From RUG14199 sp045535205 (lineage in GTDB: Bacteria; Bacillota; Clostridia; Oscillospirales; CAG-272): a stretch of 30,315 nt of DNA. The position numbers and the translations under genes are program-made. The notes below the pieces were generated by a model. The model did no database searches. It saw only the letters and a program-made list of their open reading frames with translations, and was not told the DNA's origin. How positions within the stretch are numbered: position 1 is the first letter of the stretch; each line of letters opens with the position of its first letter. Location: contig JAZSLF010000083.1 of assembly GCA_045535205.1 (NCBI GenBank), positions 1-30,315 of the forward strand, read 5' to 3'. Below are positions 23,072-30,315 of the stretch, piece by piece.

Positions 23072-25597
23072 ATGAAGAGATTTTTGAAAGCTATAAGTCT
23101 CATGCTTTGCGTTATTACGGTGCTTGCGTCCGTAAGCTTTGCATCAAGCGGGGCCGGTGCACCGGCTTACGATTATAAGAGCACAGAGGAATGTGCTTCT
23201 ATAACGGTGCTTGAAGGTGCAGTTGTTCCCGGTGACCTTAACGGCGACGGTGAGACGAACCTTCGTGACTCCCTGCTTCTGAAGAAGCACATGGCAGGCT
23301 TGAGTGCGGATATGACTCTGGCTGCTGCCGACATCAACTGTGACGGAGTAGTAAATTCAAAGGATAATTTTGCTCTCAAATCCTATCTTGTAGGTAAGAT
23401 AGGCTGTGAGATAGATACCGCAAGTGCAGACGTTTCCTACAGTGCAGCACAGACGGCGGCGAAGATCACCGCAAGATACCCTCAGCCCAAGGTGCTCCTG
23501 TCAACCGAAGCCGGAAATTATCCTTTCGCTGTATTTTCATACATTCTTCCGGAAACCGAAAATACGAGAGCCATTCTTTATTTCGGCGATCACGTGTCCG
23601 ATATAGACCTTGTTGCAGACGGTGTCTGCCACAGCATAACGCTTCAGCTTAAAGCCTCCGAGGCGTATGAAGGAGTGGAGCTTTCTCTGCTTCTTGACTC
23701 AAACGAAGCTCTTTACGTTGACAGCCTTATCTTCGCATCAACCAAGAGCGAGGCTTCAAAAATTGCATCTCAGAGAGAAAAGGGTGCTGTTTCCGCAGTA
23801 AGACATGAAATTATTTTTGACAGCACAGAAAGTCTTGATTGCCTTACCGCAATAAATAATACTAACGCTGTATACGACAGCACGCAGAATGCACTTTCTC
23901 TGACTGTTACCGGCGGTGACCCCCAGGCTCCCGTTGATTACAGCACTCTCGGCGTAAGTGCTGACGAATGCAAGTACATAATCTTTACGTACATGGTTCC
24001 TTCAAGCGTTTCCTCAAGTGCTCAGAAGACGGAAATGTTCCTCTGTGCAGGCGATATTACAGGACCTACGGCTGATTACAGCATCACCTTCGAGCCCACG
24101 AAGGACGGTGCGTACCATTCCGTGATCATTCCACTTACAGACGTTGCTTATTGGCAGGGCGACATCTACATGATAAGAGTTGACTATTTCTCAAACTGCC
24201 AGAAGAATGACGTTATGTACGTTGACTCCCTCTGCCTTGCTTCCACAAAGGCTGAAGCTACGGCAATAGCCAAGGAAAGAATGGCTGAAAGAGGTGCATC
24301 CGCAAGCGGTACGGTATATGACAGCAAAATAAAGATAAACGGCAAGGACTCCGCAGTAAAGGTGTACGATGCAACGGCAGTTCTGCCAGACGGAACCATC
24401 GGCGTTTCCGGTCAGGCAACAGCAGTTATCTCAAGCAAGGAAGAGCTGTTCAACCGCTTCACCTTTGAATATGCGACCAATGCCATTGTCAGAGGTATCG
24501 CATATTACATGGTAGACGGCGTTGAAAGAGCAGACGAATTTTTCCTTGAAAATACGGGCGGTGCAGTTAAGGAATTTTCTTCCCTTATTCTCGGATATTT
24601 TGAAGGCGAATATGCAAGCCGCATCACAATGATAGAGTTCTATACGATCAAGACATCCTCTGCGGCTGTCAGAATATCCTCCGTAACGGGTGAACAGTTT
24701 GCGGAATACGAGCAGGGAACATACTTCCTTGAAAATGAAGAATATAAGCTCGGTGTCGATCTTCTCATGGGCGGCGGCGTAAACTACCTTGAATACTTCA
24801 AGGACGGAAACGATGCATACGGAAATCTTCTCAACAACTATGACGTGGGAAGACTTATCCAGCAGTCCTACTACGGTATAGATAAAGAGCCTTATCCCAT
24901 GGGCTACTGGACTGACAGAGCATGGGGCTACAACCCCGTACAGGGCGGCGACAAGCTTAATAACATATCAAGAATTATCGACTTTGAATTTATCAGCGAT
25001 ACACAGTTCTACGTTAAGGCAAGACCTATGGACTGGGGGCAGGTAAATATGGCAACTCCCAGCTACATGGAGAATATCTATACTCTCACAGAGGACTACG
25101 TACACGTATACAATCGTTTTGTTGACTTCTCCATCTATACTCATACTGTAGGTTGGCAGGAGCTTCCCGCTTTCTACACGATTTCAGCACTTAACAACTT
25201 TACATACTACAACGGCGACAGTCCTTGGACAAACGATACTCTTATCAACCGTGACGACCTTATTTTCTGGGGCCAGACTTCAAATCAGGCCTTTGAGCTT
25301 AAACCCACCTCTGAATTCTGGAGTGCTTGGGTAGATAATTCGGGTTTCGGCGTAGGTCTTTACGTTCCCGGTGTTTACACCTACCATGCAGGTAAGTTCA
25401 TGTATGACGGAAGCGCTGACCCTGCGGCAGCTTCAACTAACTACGTAGCTCCCAGAAGATATATTACCCTCATCAGCGGCAAACCCCTTGAGTACAGCTA
25501 TATCTTCTCGGCGGGAACGCTCTCCGAGATCAGAGAGAACTTCAGAGTAAACCGCAACCTTATTGACAACACGGCTCTGGAAAATTACAACAACTAA
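23072..25597 (+). CDS. Secreted protein with N-terminal dockerin and conserved C-terminal domain
   Basis: This 841-residue protein has a signal peptide at about 1-25 (hydrophobic LMLCVITVLASVSFA). A type I-like dockerin lies at 54-110, with two calcium loops: DLNGDGETNLRD (55-66) and DINCDGVVNSKD (87-98). Two beta-rich modules of about 150 residues follow, each ending in a (V)DSLxxASTKxEA pattern. A module at about 415-545 (FEYATNAIVRGIAYYMVDGV) and a C-terminal domain (about 550-841; YDVGRLIQQSYYG, NPVQGGD, ARPMDWGQ) are shared with the next gene. The C-terminal fold could be a mutarotase-like or hydrolase-like beta domain, but I cannot name it. Dockerins dock enzymes to cohesin scaffolds. 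No cell-wall anchor is present. RBS AGAGGAG. Confidence 0.9.
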   Translation: MKRFLKAISLMLCVITVLASVSFASSGAGAPAYDYKSTEECASITVLEGAVVPGDLNGDGETNLRDSLLLKKHMAGLSADMTLAAADINCDGVVNSKDNFALKSYLVGKIGCEIDTASADVSYSAAQTAAKITARYPQPKVLLSTEAGNYPFAVFSYILPETENTRAILYFGDHVSDIDLVADGVCHSITLQLKASEAYEGVELSLLLDSNEALYVDSLIFASTKSEASKIASQREKGAVSAVRHEIIFDSTESLDCLTAINNTNAVYDSTQNALSLTVTGGDPQAPVDYSTLGVSADECKYIIFTYMVPSSVSSSAQKTEMFLCAGDITGPTADYSITFEPTKDGAYHSVIIPLTDVAYWQGDIYMIRVDYFSNCQKNDVMYVDSLCLASTKAEATAIAKERMAERGASASGTVYDSKIKINGKDSAVKVYDATAVLPDGTIGVSGQATAVISSKEELFNRFTFEYATNAIVRGIAYYMVDGVERADEFFLENTGGAVKEFSSLILGYFEGEYASRITMIEFYTIKTSSAAVRISSVTGEQFAEYEQGTYFLENEEYKLGVDLLMGGGVNYLEYFKDGNDAYGNLLNNYDVGRLIQQSYYGIDKEPYPMGYWTDRAWGYNPVQGGDKLNNISRIIDFEFISDTQFYVKARPMDWGQVNMATPSYMENIYTLTEDYVHVYNRFVDFSIYTHTVGWQELPAFYTISALNNFTYYNGDSPWTNDTLINRDDLIFWGQTSNQAFELKPTSEFWSAWVDNSGFGVGLYVPGVYTYHAGKFMYDGSADPAAASTNYVAPRRYITLISGKPLEYSYIFSAGTLSEIRENFRVNRNLIDNTALENYNN

Positions 25598-25607
25598 CAC
25601 GGATTTC

Positions 25608-25634
25608 ACTCTCCCTCTGCTATAGAGGGAGAGT
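25608..25634 (+). other. Perfect 11-bp hairpin between the tandem dockerin genes
   Basis: ACTCTCCCTCT (25608-25618) and AGAGGGAGAGT (25624-25634) pair around GCTAT. No T-run follows, so it is more likely an mRNA stabilising or processing structure, or a dispersed repeat, than a full terminator. Confidence 0.7.
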
Positions 25635-25671
25635 TCTGCACAGAAAATCAATTACAAGAAAGGGTAAAGCT

Positions 25672-28600
25672 ATGAAAAAAGCAACCAATTTAAAAAGAGC
25701 GCTTTCGATGTTTCTTGCTGTACTCACCGTTATAACAGGTGTTTACTTTGCGGCGCCTCAGTATGCCGAAGCGGCAGGTGAAAACGTTGAAATGGTCTTT
25801 GACAGTCAGGATATGATAAGCTATCTTGCACATCCCAACAACATAAGCACCTCATACAATCCGTATGAAAATGCGGCTGAGCTTATCGTAACGACTGCTT
25901 CCGACCCTTACGTTCTTCTCAACGTTGAAGGATATACAGACGTATCTGCCGATATTCACAAATACGTTGTAATTACGTACAAAGTTCCCGTTACCAATGC
26001 TACTGCCGAAAAAACAACGGAACTGTTCATGAGCGCAGGCAGCGTAACGGTTCCCACGGCAGGTTGCAGTGTCAAGTTTGATCATTCAAGAAGCTTTAAA
26101 TATATTACTCAGATAATTGACATGAGTGGGGAGACTTATTGGAACGGAAAAATTCACAGCATCCGTTTTGACGTTTTCCCCGCAGGTAAAGTTCTCGATT
26201 ACTTTTATATTTCTTCCGTTGTATTCTGTGCAAATGCAGAAGCGGCAGCGGCGGCAAGTGCAAAACAGTGTGCACGTGCAAATCAGTATATAAACGATAT
26301 TCCCGAAGCCGTATTTGCAAGCGGTGCATACCTTCAGGATATCTATCTTGAAAAATACTGGAAGGGCAACGTTGTCTACAACGAAAGCGTGTTCCCTCTC
26401 TGCGAGCCCGACGGTTCTATCCCTCCCATGACTCTTATGTACGACGTGAAGAAGATAGTTTCCGTTCGTGACGGTACTCTCGGCAAGGTCTATAAGTACG
26501 GTGTTGATTATACGATAACAGACGGAAAGCTTATTATTCTTCCTACGGGCAGTATTCCGAGATATGCATACAGCAATTACATGACATATACAGACCCCAA
26601 AAGCGATACGACATGGATTCCCACCCGTGACGGCGGCTGGACCAATGTAAACAGAGTTGCGGATTATCACAAGCTTCAGCTCAACGTAACCTACGTTCAT
26701 GAGGATACGTGGGAAGGCCCCGTTATATCAAGCAAGCTTGCATTCCTTCCCAATACATACGAAAAGCTTCAGAGCGGCGAGCGTCTTGTGGTCGTATTCA
26801 ACGGCGACAGCGTAACCTACGGCTGCGATGCTTCTTCAATGCTCAAGCTGAGTCCCAATATGCCTTATTGGGCAGACATGACAATAGCTTCTCTTAAAAA
26901 AGAATACAATCATTCCAGAATAGATTACGCAAATACGGCTGTAGGCGGAACTGTTTCCGAATGGGGAAGCGAAAATTACTATGAAAACATAGCGAAATAC
27001 GTGCCGGATTTGGTATTCCTCGGCTTCGGCACAAACGACGGCTCTCTCGGAGTTGACGTTGCCACCTATGAAGCCAACATGAAGGCTATAATTTCAAAGG
27101 TAAGAAGTGTAAATCCCAACTGCGAATTTGTCCTTGTTGCTCCCTGTGTTCCCAACAGAAACACATCTATGGGTACGGCACTTCACGAACAGTACGTCTC
27201 CGTTCTTGAGAGCCTTGAGGGTGACGGAATTGCCCTTGTAAATATGCAGGAGATCCACGAATATATGATAAGTGCCAAAAAGTACGTGGATATGACAAGC
27301 AATAACGTAAACCACCCCAACGACTTCTTTATCCGCTTCTATGCTCAGGCGATGACGGCGACACTTACAGTTTCCGATCTTGAGGGAACGAGAATGATGT
27401 GCCTTTCTGCTCTTGAAAAGGCGGCAGATCCCGCTGATTACAGAGCAGAGGAAGCGTCACAGCTCAAAGCTATAATCGCAGAATATACCGAAATTATAAA
27501 TTCCGCAGAAACAGAAACGGAAATGACAGAAGCTCTCAAGGCGGCAAAGGCCGAGATCGCAAAGCTGAAGACTGCGGAAGAATATGAGCTTGAAAGCCTT
27601 GATTTCACAAAGCTTATATTTAAAAATCAGACGATGCTCTCTCTTATCAAGGGCACAAACAACGTGTCGCTGACTCTTAATACGGCTGACCGCTGTGTTG
27701 ATATTGCAGCTGTCGGCGGCGACCCCTGGGCAAGAATAAGCTATACGGGCGGAGGACTTTCCGCAGATCAGTACAAATATATTACCGTTGTTTATAAAAT
27801 TCCCGAAACGGTAACCAACACGTCGGAAGCTCAGATATTCTTTGATACGTCTGCAACAGGCGGTGAAAGCGAAGCATTCAGTAAGAAATTCACCTTTACA
27901 AAGGGTCAGTGGGCATATCAGCTTATCAATATGAGCGATATGGCAGACTGGACAGGTACGATAGACAGCATCCGTATCGACCCCTACGCTTCCTATACAG
28001 CAGGCGACAGCATAAAGCTCCACTCCGTATGTCTCTTTGAAAATGCCGCAGAGGCAAATGAATACGGTGCGAGAGCAGTAGGCGAGCTTTCAAACACCTA
28101 TGCGGGTATCAACGAATACATTGTGTTTGACAGCACAGAGGACACGGCTCTTCTCACCTCTGACGGCGGCAAGGCTCTCCTGGGTGACGTTTTTGAGGAC
28201 GGCAAGCTTAACGGCAAGGACACTCTGCTTCTCAAGAGATACGTAACGGGCGATCTTAATACGATAGCGGTAACAGGTGACTATACAGGTGACGGTGTTG
28301 TCAATGCAAGAGATATGCTTATGCTCAAGAGAGCCATGGTAGGTCAGATAGAGGCGACCTACATAAGCTCTGCGTCTGCTGAAATATCCTACAGCGAGTC
28401 ATTTGCTTCCTCTGAAGTAAAGGCACTTGCAGACGAGGGCGTAACAGTAAAGCTTGACCTTTCGGGCAGAGACCTTACGGCAGACGTGTTTAAGTACATC
28501 GGAATTGCGTATTACAGCGAAAAGACAGTAAATGCAACGGTGACCCTTACTCTCGGTGATGCTGAGATCGAAGGTGCTGAGATTTCTGCAACGCTTACAG

Positions 28601-30087
28601 CCGGAACAGAATTTAAAAACGTTATTTTCGATGCTTCCGAGCTTTCTGCATGGACAGGGGCGTTTGACGGTATTTCGGTGAAGCTTGAGGGTCTTTCCAA
28701 GGATGACGTTATCTATATCAGCAGTATCACTGTTTCCGAAAATCACAATGCGGCAGTAAGAGCAGAGACCGTAAAGCTTCTGACAGCAAACAGACTTATC
28801 GGAAAGGCGGGAACCGTATCCGGTCAGCAGGTAATTCCCCTTAACGATACCACAACAGTCGTTTCCTACGGCTATTACAATGCAATATCGGGTGACTCCT
28901 TCACATATCCTGCAAACCTTCACGTTTATCCCGACAATCAGCCTTCTGAAAAATTTGACCGCTTCACTCTTACCTATACAGCTTCAACTCTTACGAGAGG
29001 TGTCATCAGCTATTACGTAAACGGTGTGAAGATCTCCGATGAATTTTTCCTTGAGGCTTCTTCAACTCCCAAGACCTTCTCCTCTCTTATTTTAGGATAT
29101 TTCGAGGGTCAGATGGCATCCGAGATCGAAAGTATTATTCTTTACCCCGTAAATGCATCCTCCTCAACCTTTGCTCTCAGAGGTATTGAAACAGAGGATT
29201 ATGCAGATTACAGAGACACTATCTATCTGCAGAATGAAAACGTTAAGGTCGGTGTGCTTCTTACCATGGGCGGCGGTATCTCCCACTACGAACAGCTGAG
29301 TGACGGTACTGAAAAGTATGACAATCTTCTCAACAGATACGATGAGGGCAGACTGATTCAGCAGTCCTATTACGGTATCGACCGTGATCCTTACGAAATG
29401 GGTCTTATGAACGGGCAGGCTTGGAGATACAATCCCGTTCAGGGCGGCGACGTCGGCAGAAATCCTTCAAGACTTGTTGACGTTATCGTTTCCGACGGCT
29501 CTATCTACGTTAAAACAAGACCTATGGACTGGGGTCACAGCGGACATCTGACCCCCAGCTACATGGAAAACAGCTATGTTCTCCACGACAATTTCCTTCA
29601 GGTGTATAACCGTTTCGTAGATTTCTCCTCTTATACTCATACGGCAGCTGCGCAGGAGCTCCCCGCTTTCTATACCATTTCTGCTCTTGATACGTTCAGT
29701 ATGTATACGGGAGGCTCTCCTTGGACAAACGGCGCTTACACAGATTATAAGGACCTTGAGTTCTGGGCAGGCAACCACGATCAGTATTACGATATTACAA
29801 GCGGTAACGAAAACTGGTTTGCTTTCCACGATTCAACGGGATTTGGTATAGGTCTCTACGTTCCCGGTGCAGAAGAAATAGTTGCAGGCCGCTTCATGTA
29901 TGACGGAAGTGCAAGTGCCGATGCTCCTTCAACCAACTATTTCGCTCCCCTGCGTACCCTCACTCTTAAAGCAGGTAAGGCAATAGAATACAGCTACCTC
30001 GTTTGCGCAGGCAGTATGACTCAGATGAGAGAGATATTCAGAGCAAACAAACACCTCGTAAACAACACAGCATTAACACAGTATTGA
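25672..30087 (+). CDS. Large secreted SGNH-hydrolase protein with internal dockerin
   Basis: This 1471-residue protein has a signal peptide of about 34 residues (ending near QYAEA). Next come a beta module (about 36-200), an SGNH/GDSL esterase domain (about 370-565) with Gly378-Asp379-Ser380, GTND (453-456) and NHPND (His548), and a helical linker (about 575-645). A second beta module (about 645-810) precedes a dockerin (about 838-894) with loops DVFEDGKLNGKD and DYTGDGVVNARD. A third beta module follows, then the C-terminal domain (about 1183-1471) shared with the upstream protein. SGNH domains often deacetylate polysaccharides. The residue three before His548 is Asn545, not the usual Asp. 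It probably shares the upstream promoter. RBS AGAAAGG. Confidence 0.9.
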   Translation: MKKATNLKRALSMFLAVLTVITGVYFAAPQYAEAAGENVEMVFDSQDMISYLAHPNNISTSYNPYENAAELIVTTASDPYVLLNVEGYTDVSADIHKYVVITYKVPVTNATAEKTTELFMSAGSVTVPTAGCSVKFDHSRSFKYITQIIDMSGETYWNGKIHSIRFDVFPAGKVLDYFYISSVVFCANAEAAAAASAKQCARANQYINDIPEAVFASGAYLQDIYLEKYWKGNVVYNESVFPLCEPDGSIPPMTLMYDVKKIVSVRDGTLGKVYKYGVDYTITDGKLIILPTGSIPRYAYSNYMTYTDPKSDTTWIPTRDGGWTNVNRVADYHKLQLNVTYVHEDTWEGPVISSKLAFLPNTYEKLQSGERLVVVFNGDSVTYGCDASSMLKLSPNMPYWADMTIASLKKEYNHSRIDYANTAVGGTVSEWGSENYYENIAKYVPDLVFLGFGTNDGSLGVDVATYEANMKAIISKVRSVNPNCEFVLVAPCVPNRNTSMGTALHEQYVSVLESLEGDGIALVNMQEIHEYMISAKKYVDMTSNNVNHPNDFFIRFYAQAMTATLTVSDLEGTRMMCLSALEKAADPADYRAEEASQLKAIIAEYTEIINSAETETEMTEALKAAKAEIAKLKTAEEYELESLDFTKLIFKNQTMLSLIKGTNNVSLTLNTADRCVDIAAVGGDPWARISYTGGGLSADQYKYITVVYKIPETVTNTSEAQIFFDTSATGGESEAFSKKFTFTKGQWAYQLINMSDMADWTGTIDSIRIDPYASYTAGDSIKLHSVCLFENAAEANEYGARAVGELSNTYAGINEYIVFDSTEDTALLTSDGGKALLGDVFEDGKLNGKDTLLLKRYVTGDLNTIAVTGDYTGDGVVNARDMLMLKRAMVGQIEATYISSASAEISYSESFASSEVKALADEGVTVKLDLSGRDLTADVFKYIGIAYYSEKTVNATVTLTLGDAEIEGAEISATLTAGTEFKNVIFDASELSAWTGAFDGISVKLEGLSKDDVIYISSITVSENHNAAVRAETVKLLTANRLIGKAGTVSGQQVIPLNDTTTVVSYGYYNAISGDSFTYPANLHVYPDNQPSEKFDRFTLTYTASTLTRGVISYYVNGVKISDEFFLEASSTPKTFSSLILGYFEGQMASEIESIILYPVNASSSTFALRGIETEDYADYRDTIYLQNENVKVGVLLTMGGGISHYEQLSDGTEKYDNLLNRYDEGRLIQQSYYGIDRDPYEMGLMNGQAWRYNPVQGGDVGRNPSRLVDVIVSDGSIYVKTRPMDWGHSGHLTPSYMENSYVLHDNFLQVYNRFVDFSSYTHTAAAQELPAFYTISALDTFSMYTGGSPWTNGAYTDYKDLEFWAGNHDQYYDITSGNENWFAFHDSTGFGIGLYVPGAEEIVAGRFMYDGSASADAPSTNYFAPLRTLTLKAGKAIEYSYLVCAGSMTQMREIFRANKHLVNNTALTQY

Positions 30088-30091
30088 TTTT

Positions 30092-30233
30092 TTGGGGGAA
30101 CTTTGAAAAGTTCCCCCAACCCCCCTCAAACTTTTGAGAGGGGTTAAGGTGTAACTTACAGAGATATAATTAAAAAAACGGCTCACCGATAGCTTGTACG
30201 TGGTCAAAGCTTAGGTGAGCCTATTTGTTGTTG
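30092..30233 (+). repeat. Interspersed intergenic repeat A, copy 3
   Basis: The element begins four bases after the stop codon. TTGGGGGAACTTT (30092-30104) pairs with 30107-30119. A second hairpin (CCCCTCAAACTTTTGAGAGGGG) follows, then a tail with AAAACGGCTCACC and GGTGAGCC, which pair perfectly, and CTATTTGTTGTT. Order and sequence match 7811-7970. Hairpin 1 is a likely terminator for the dockerin genes. Confidence 0.82.
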
Positions 30234-30246
30234 AACTTCATTTTCA

Positions 30247-30310
30247 CATACCCAACCCGTAGGGGCGGATTCTAAATCCGCCCGTTTTGTAAGTTTTCGG
30301 GAGGGGTATG
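30247..30310. repeat. Nested inverted-repeat element at the window edge
   Basis: GGGCGGAT (30263-30270) pairs with ATCCGCCC (30276-30283) around TCTAA. It is enclosed by outer arms CATACCC (30247-30253) and GGGTATG (30304-30310). It looks like a small dispersed palindromic repeat; whether it continues beyond the window is unknown. Confidence 0.65.
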
Positions 30311-30315
30311 GGGAG

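Overview
The window looks like a low-to-middle GC Firmicutes chromosome, most likely a gut or rumen Clostridia of the Oscillospiraceae/Ruminococcaceae type. The support is the rpmH-rnpA-yidD-yidC-jag-rsmG cluster, strong Shine-Dalgarno sites, Clostridia-like protein styles and dockerin modules. No rRNA or tRNA gene and no CRISPR array was seen. The assignment is inferred from gene content, not from a database match. The rpmH end at base 1 suggests that dnaA and oriC lie just outside the left edge.

Layout. (1) 1-3989: end of rpmH, then rnpA, yidD, yidC, jag (khpB) and rsmG, all on +. mnmE and mnmG, which normally sit between jag and rsmG, are absent. (2) 4076-8625: a heterodimeric ABC exporter (one NBD degenerate, the other canonical) and a HAD phosphatase. 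(3) 8656-12606: an AT-rich accessory island. It holds a DUF4143-type AAA ATPase inside a 112-114 bp direct repeat, a divergent XRE regulator/zinc-ribbon membrane protein pair around a palindromic operator, a second small XRE regulator, and a SLOG (DUF2493-like) protein with a palindrome in its promoter. Related GGCGATATGA...TCATATCGCC hairpins separate these units, giving a cassette-like look. (4) 12693-16381: a DUF5107/TPR protein on - and a second, different DUF4143 ATPase on +, separated by a 344 bp gap with 33-bp repeats that contain the -35 element of the ATPase promoter. (5) 16440-22795, - strand: a polysaccharide operon, in transcription order Wzm-type permease, Wzt-type ATPase, GT2 glycosyltransferase, GT-B-like glycosyltransferase, FAD oxidoreductase, and WecB UDP-GlcNAc 2-epimerase. 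(6) 23072-30087, +: two large secreted paralogues carrying dockerin modules in unusual N-terminal or internal positions. One also has an SGNH esterase domain. They share a C-terminal domain of about 290 residues that I cannot name.

How it fits together. Region 1 is housekeeping (tRNA 5' processing, membrane protein insertion, RNA binding, 16S rRNA methylation). Region 5 probably makes and exports a ManNAc-containing cell-surface polysaccharide. Region 6, divergently transcribed from region 5, encodes extracellular proteins probably docked on a cohesin scaffold that is not in this window. Region 3 is the best candidate for something undescribed: self-regulated small units divided by homologous hairpins and a duplicated repeat. 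A second family of long GGGGGAAACTTT hairpins sits directly after stop codons at 7811, 12690 and 30092, with a short relative across the HAD stop codon, and probably supplies terminators.
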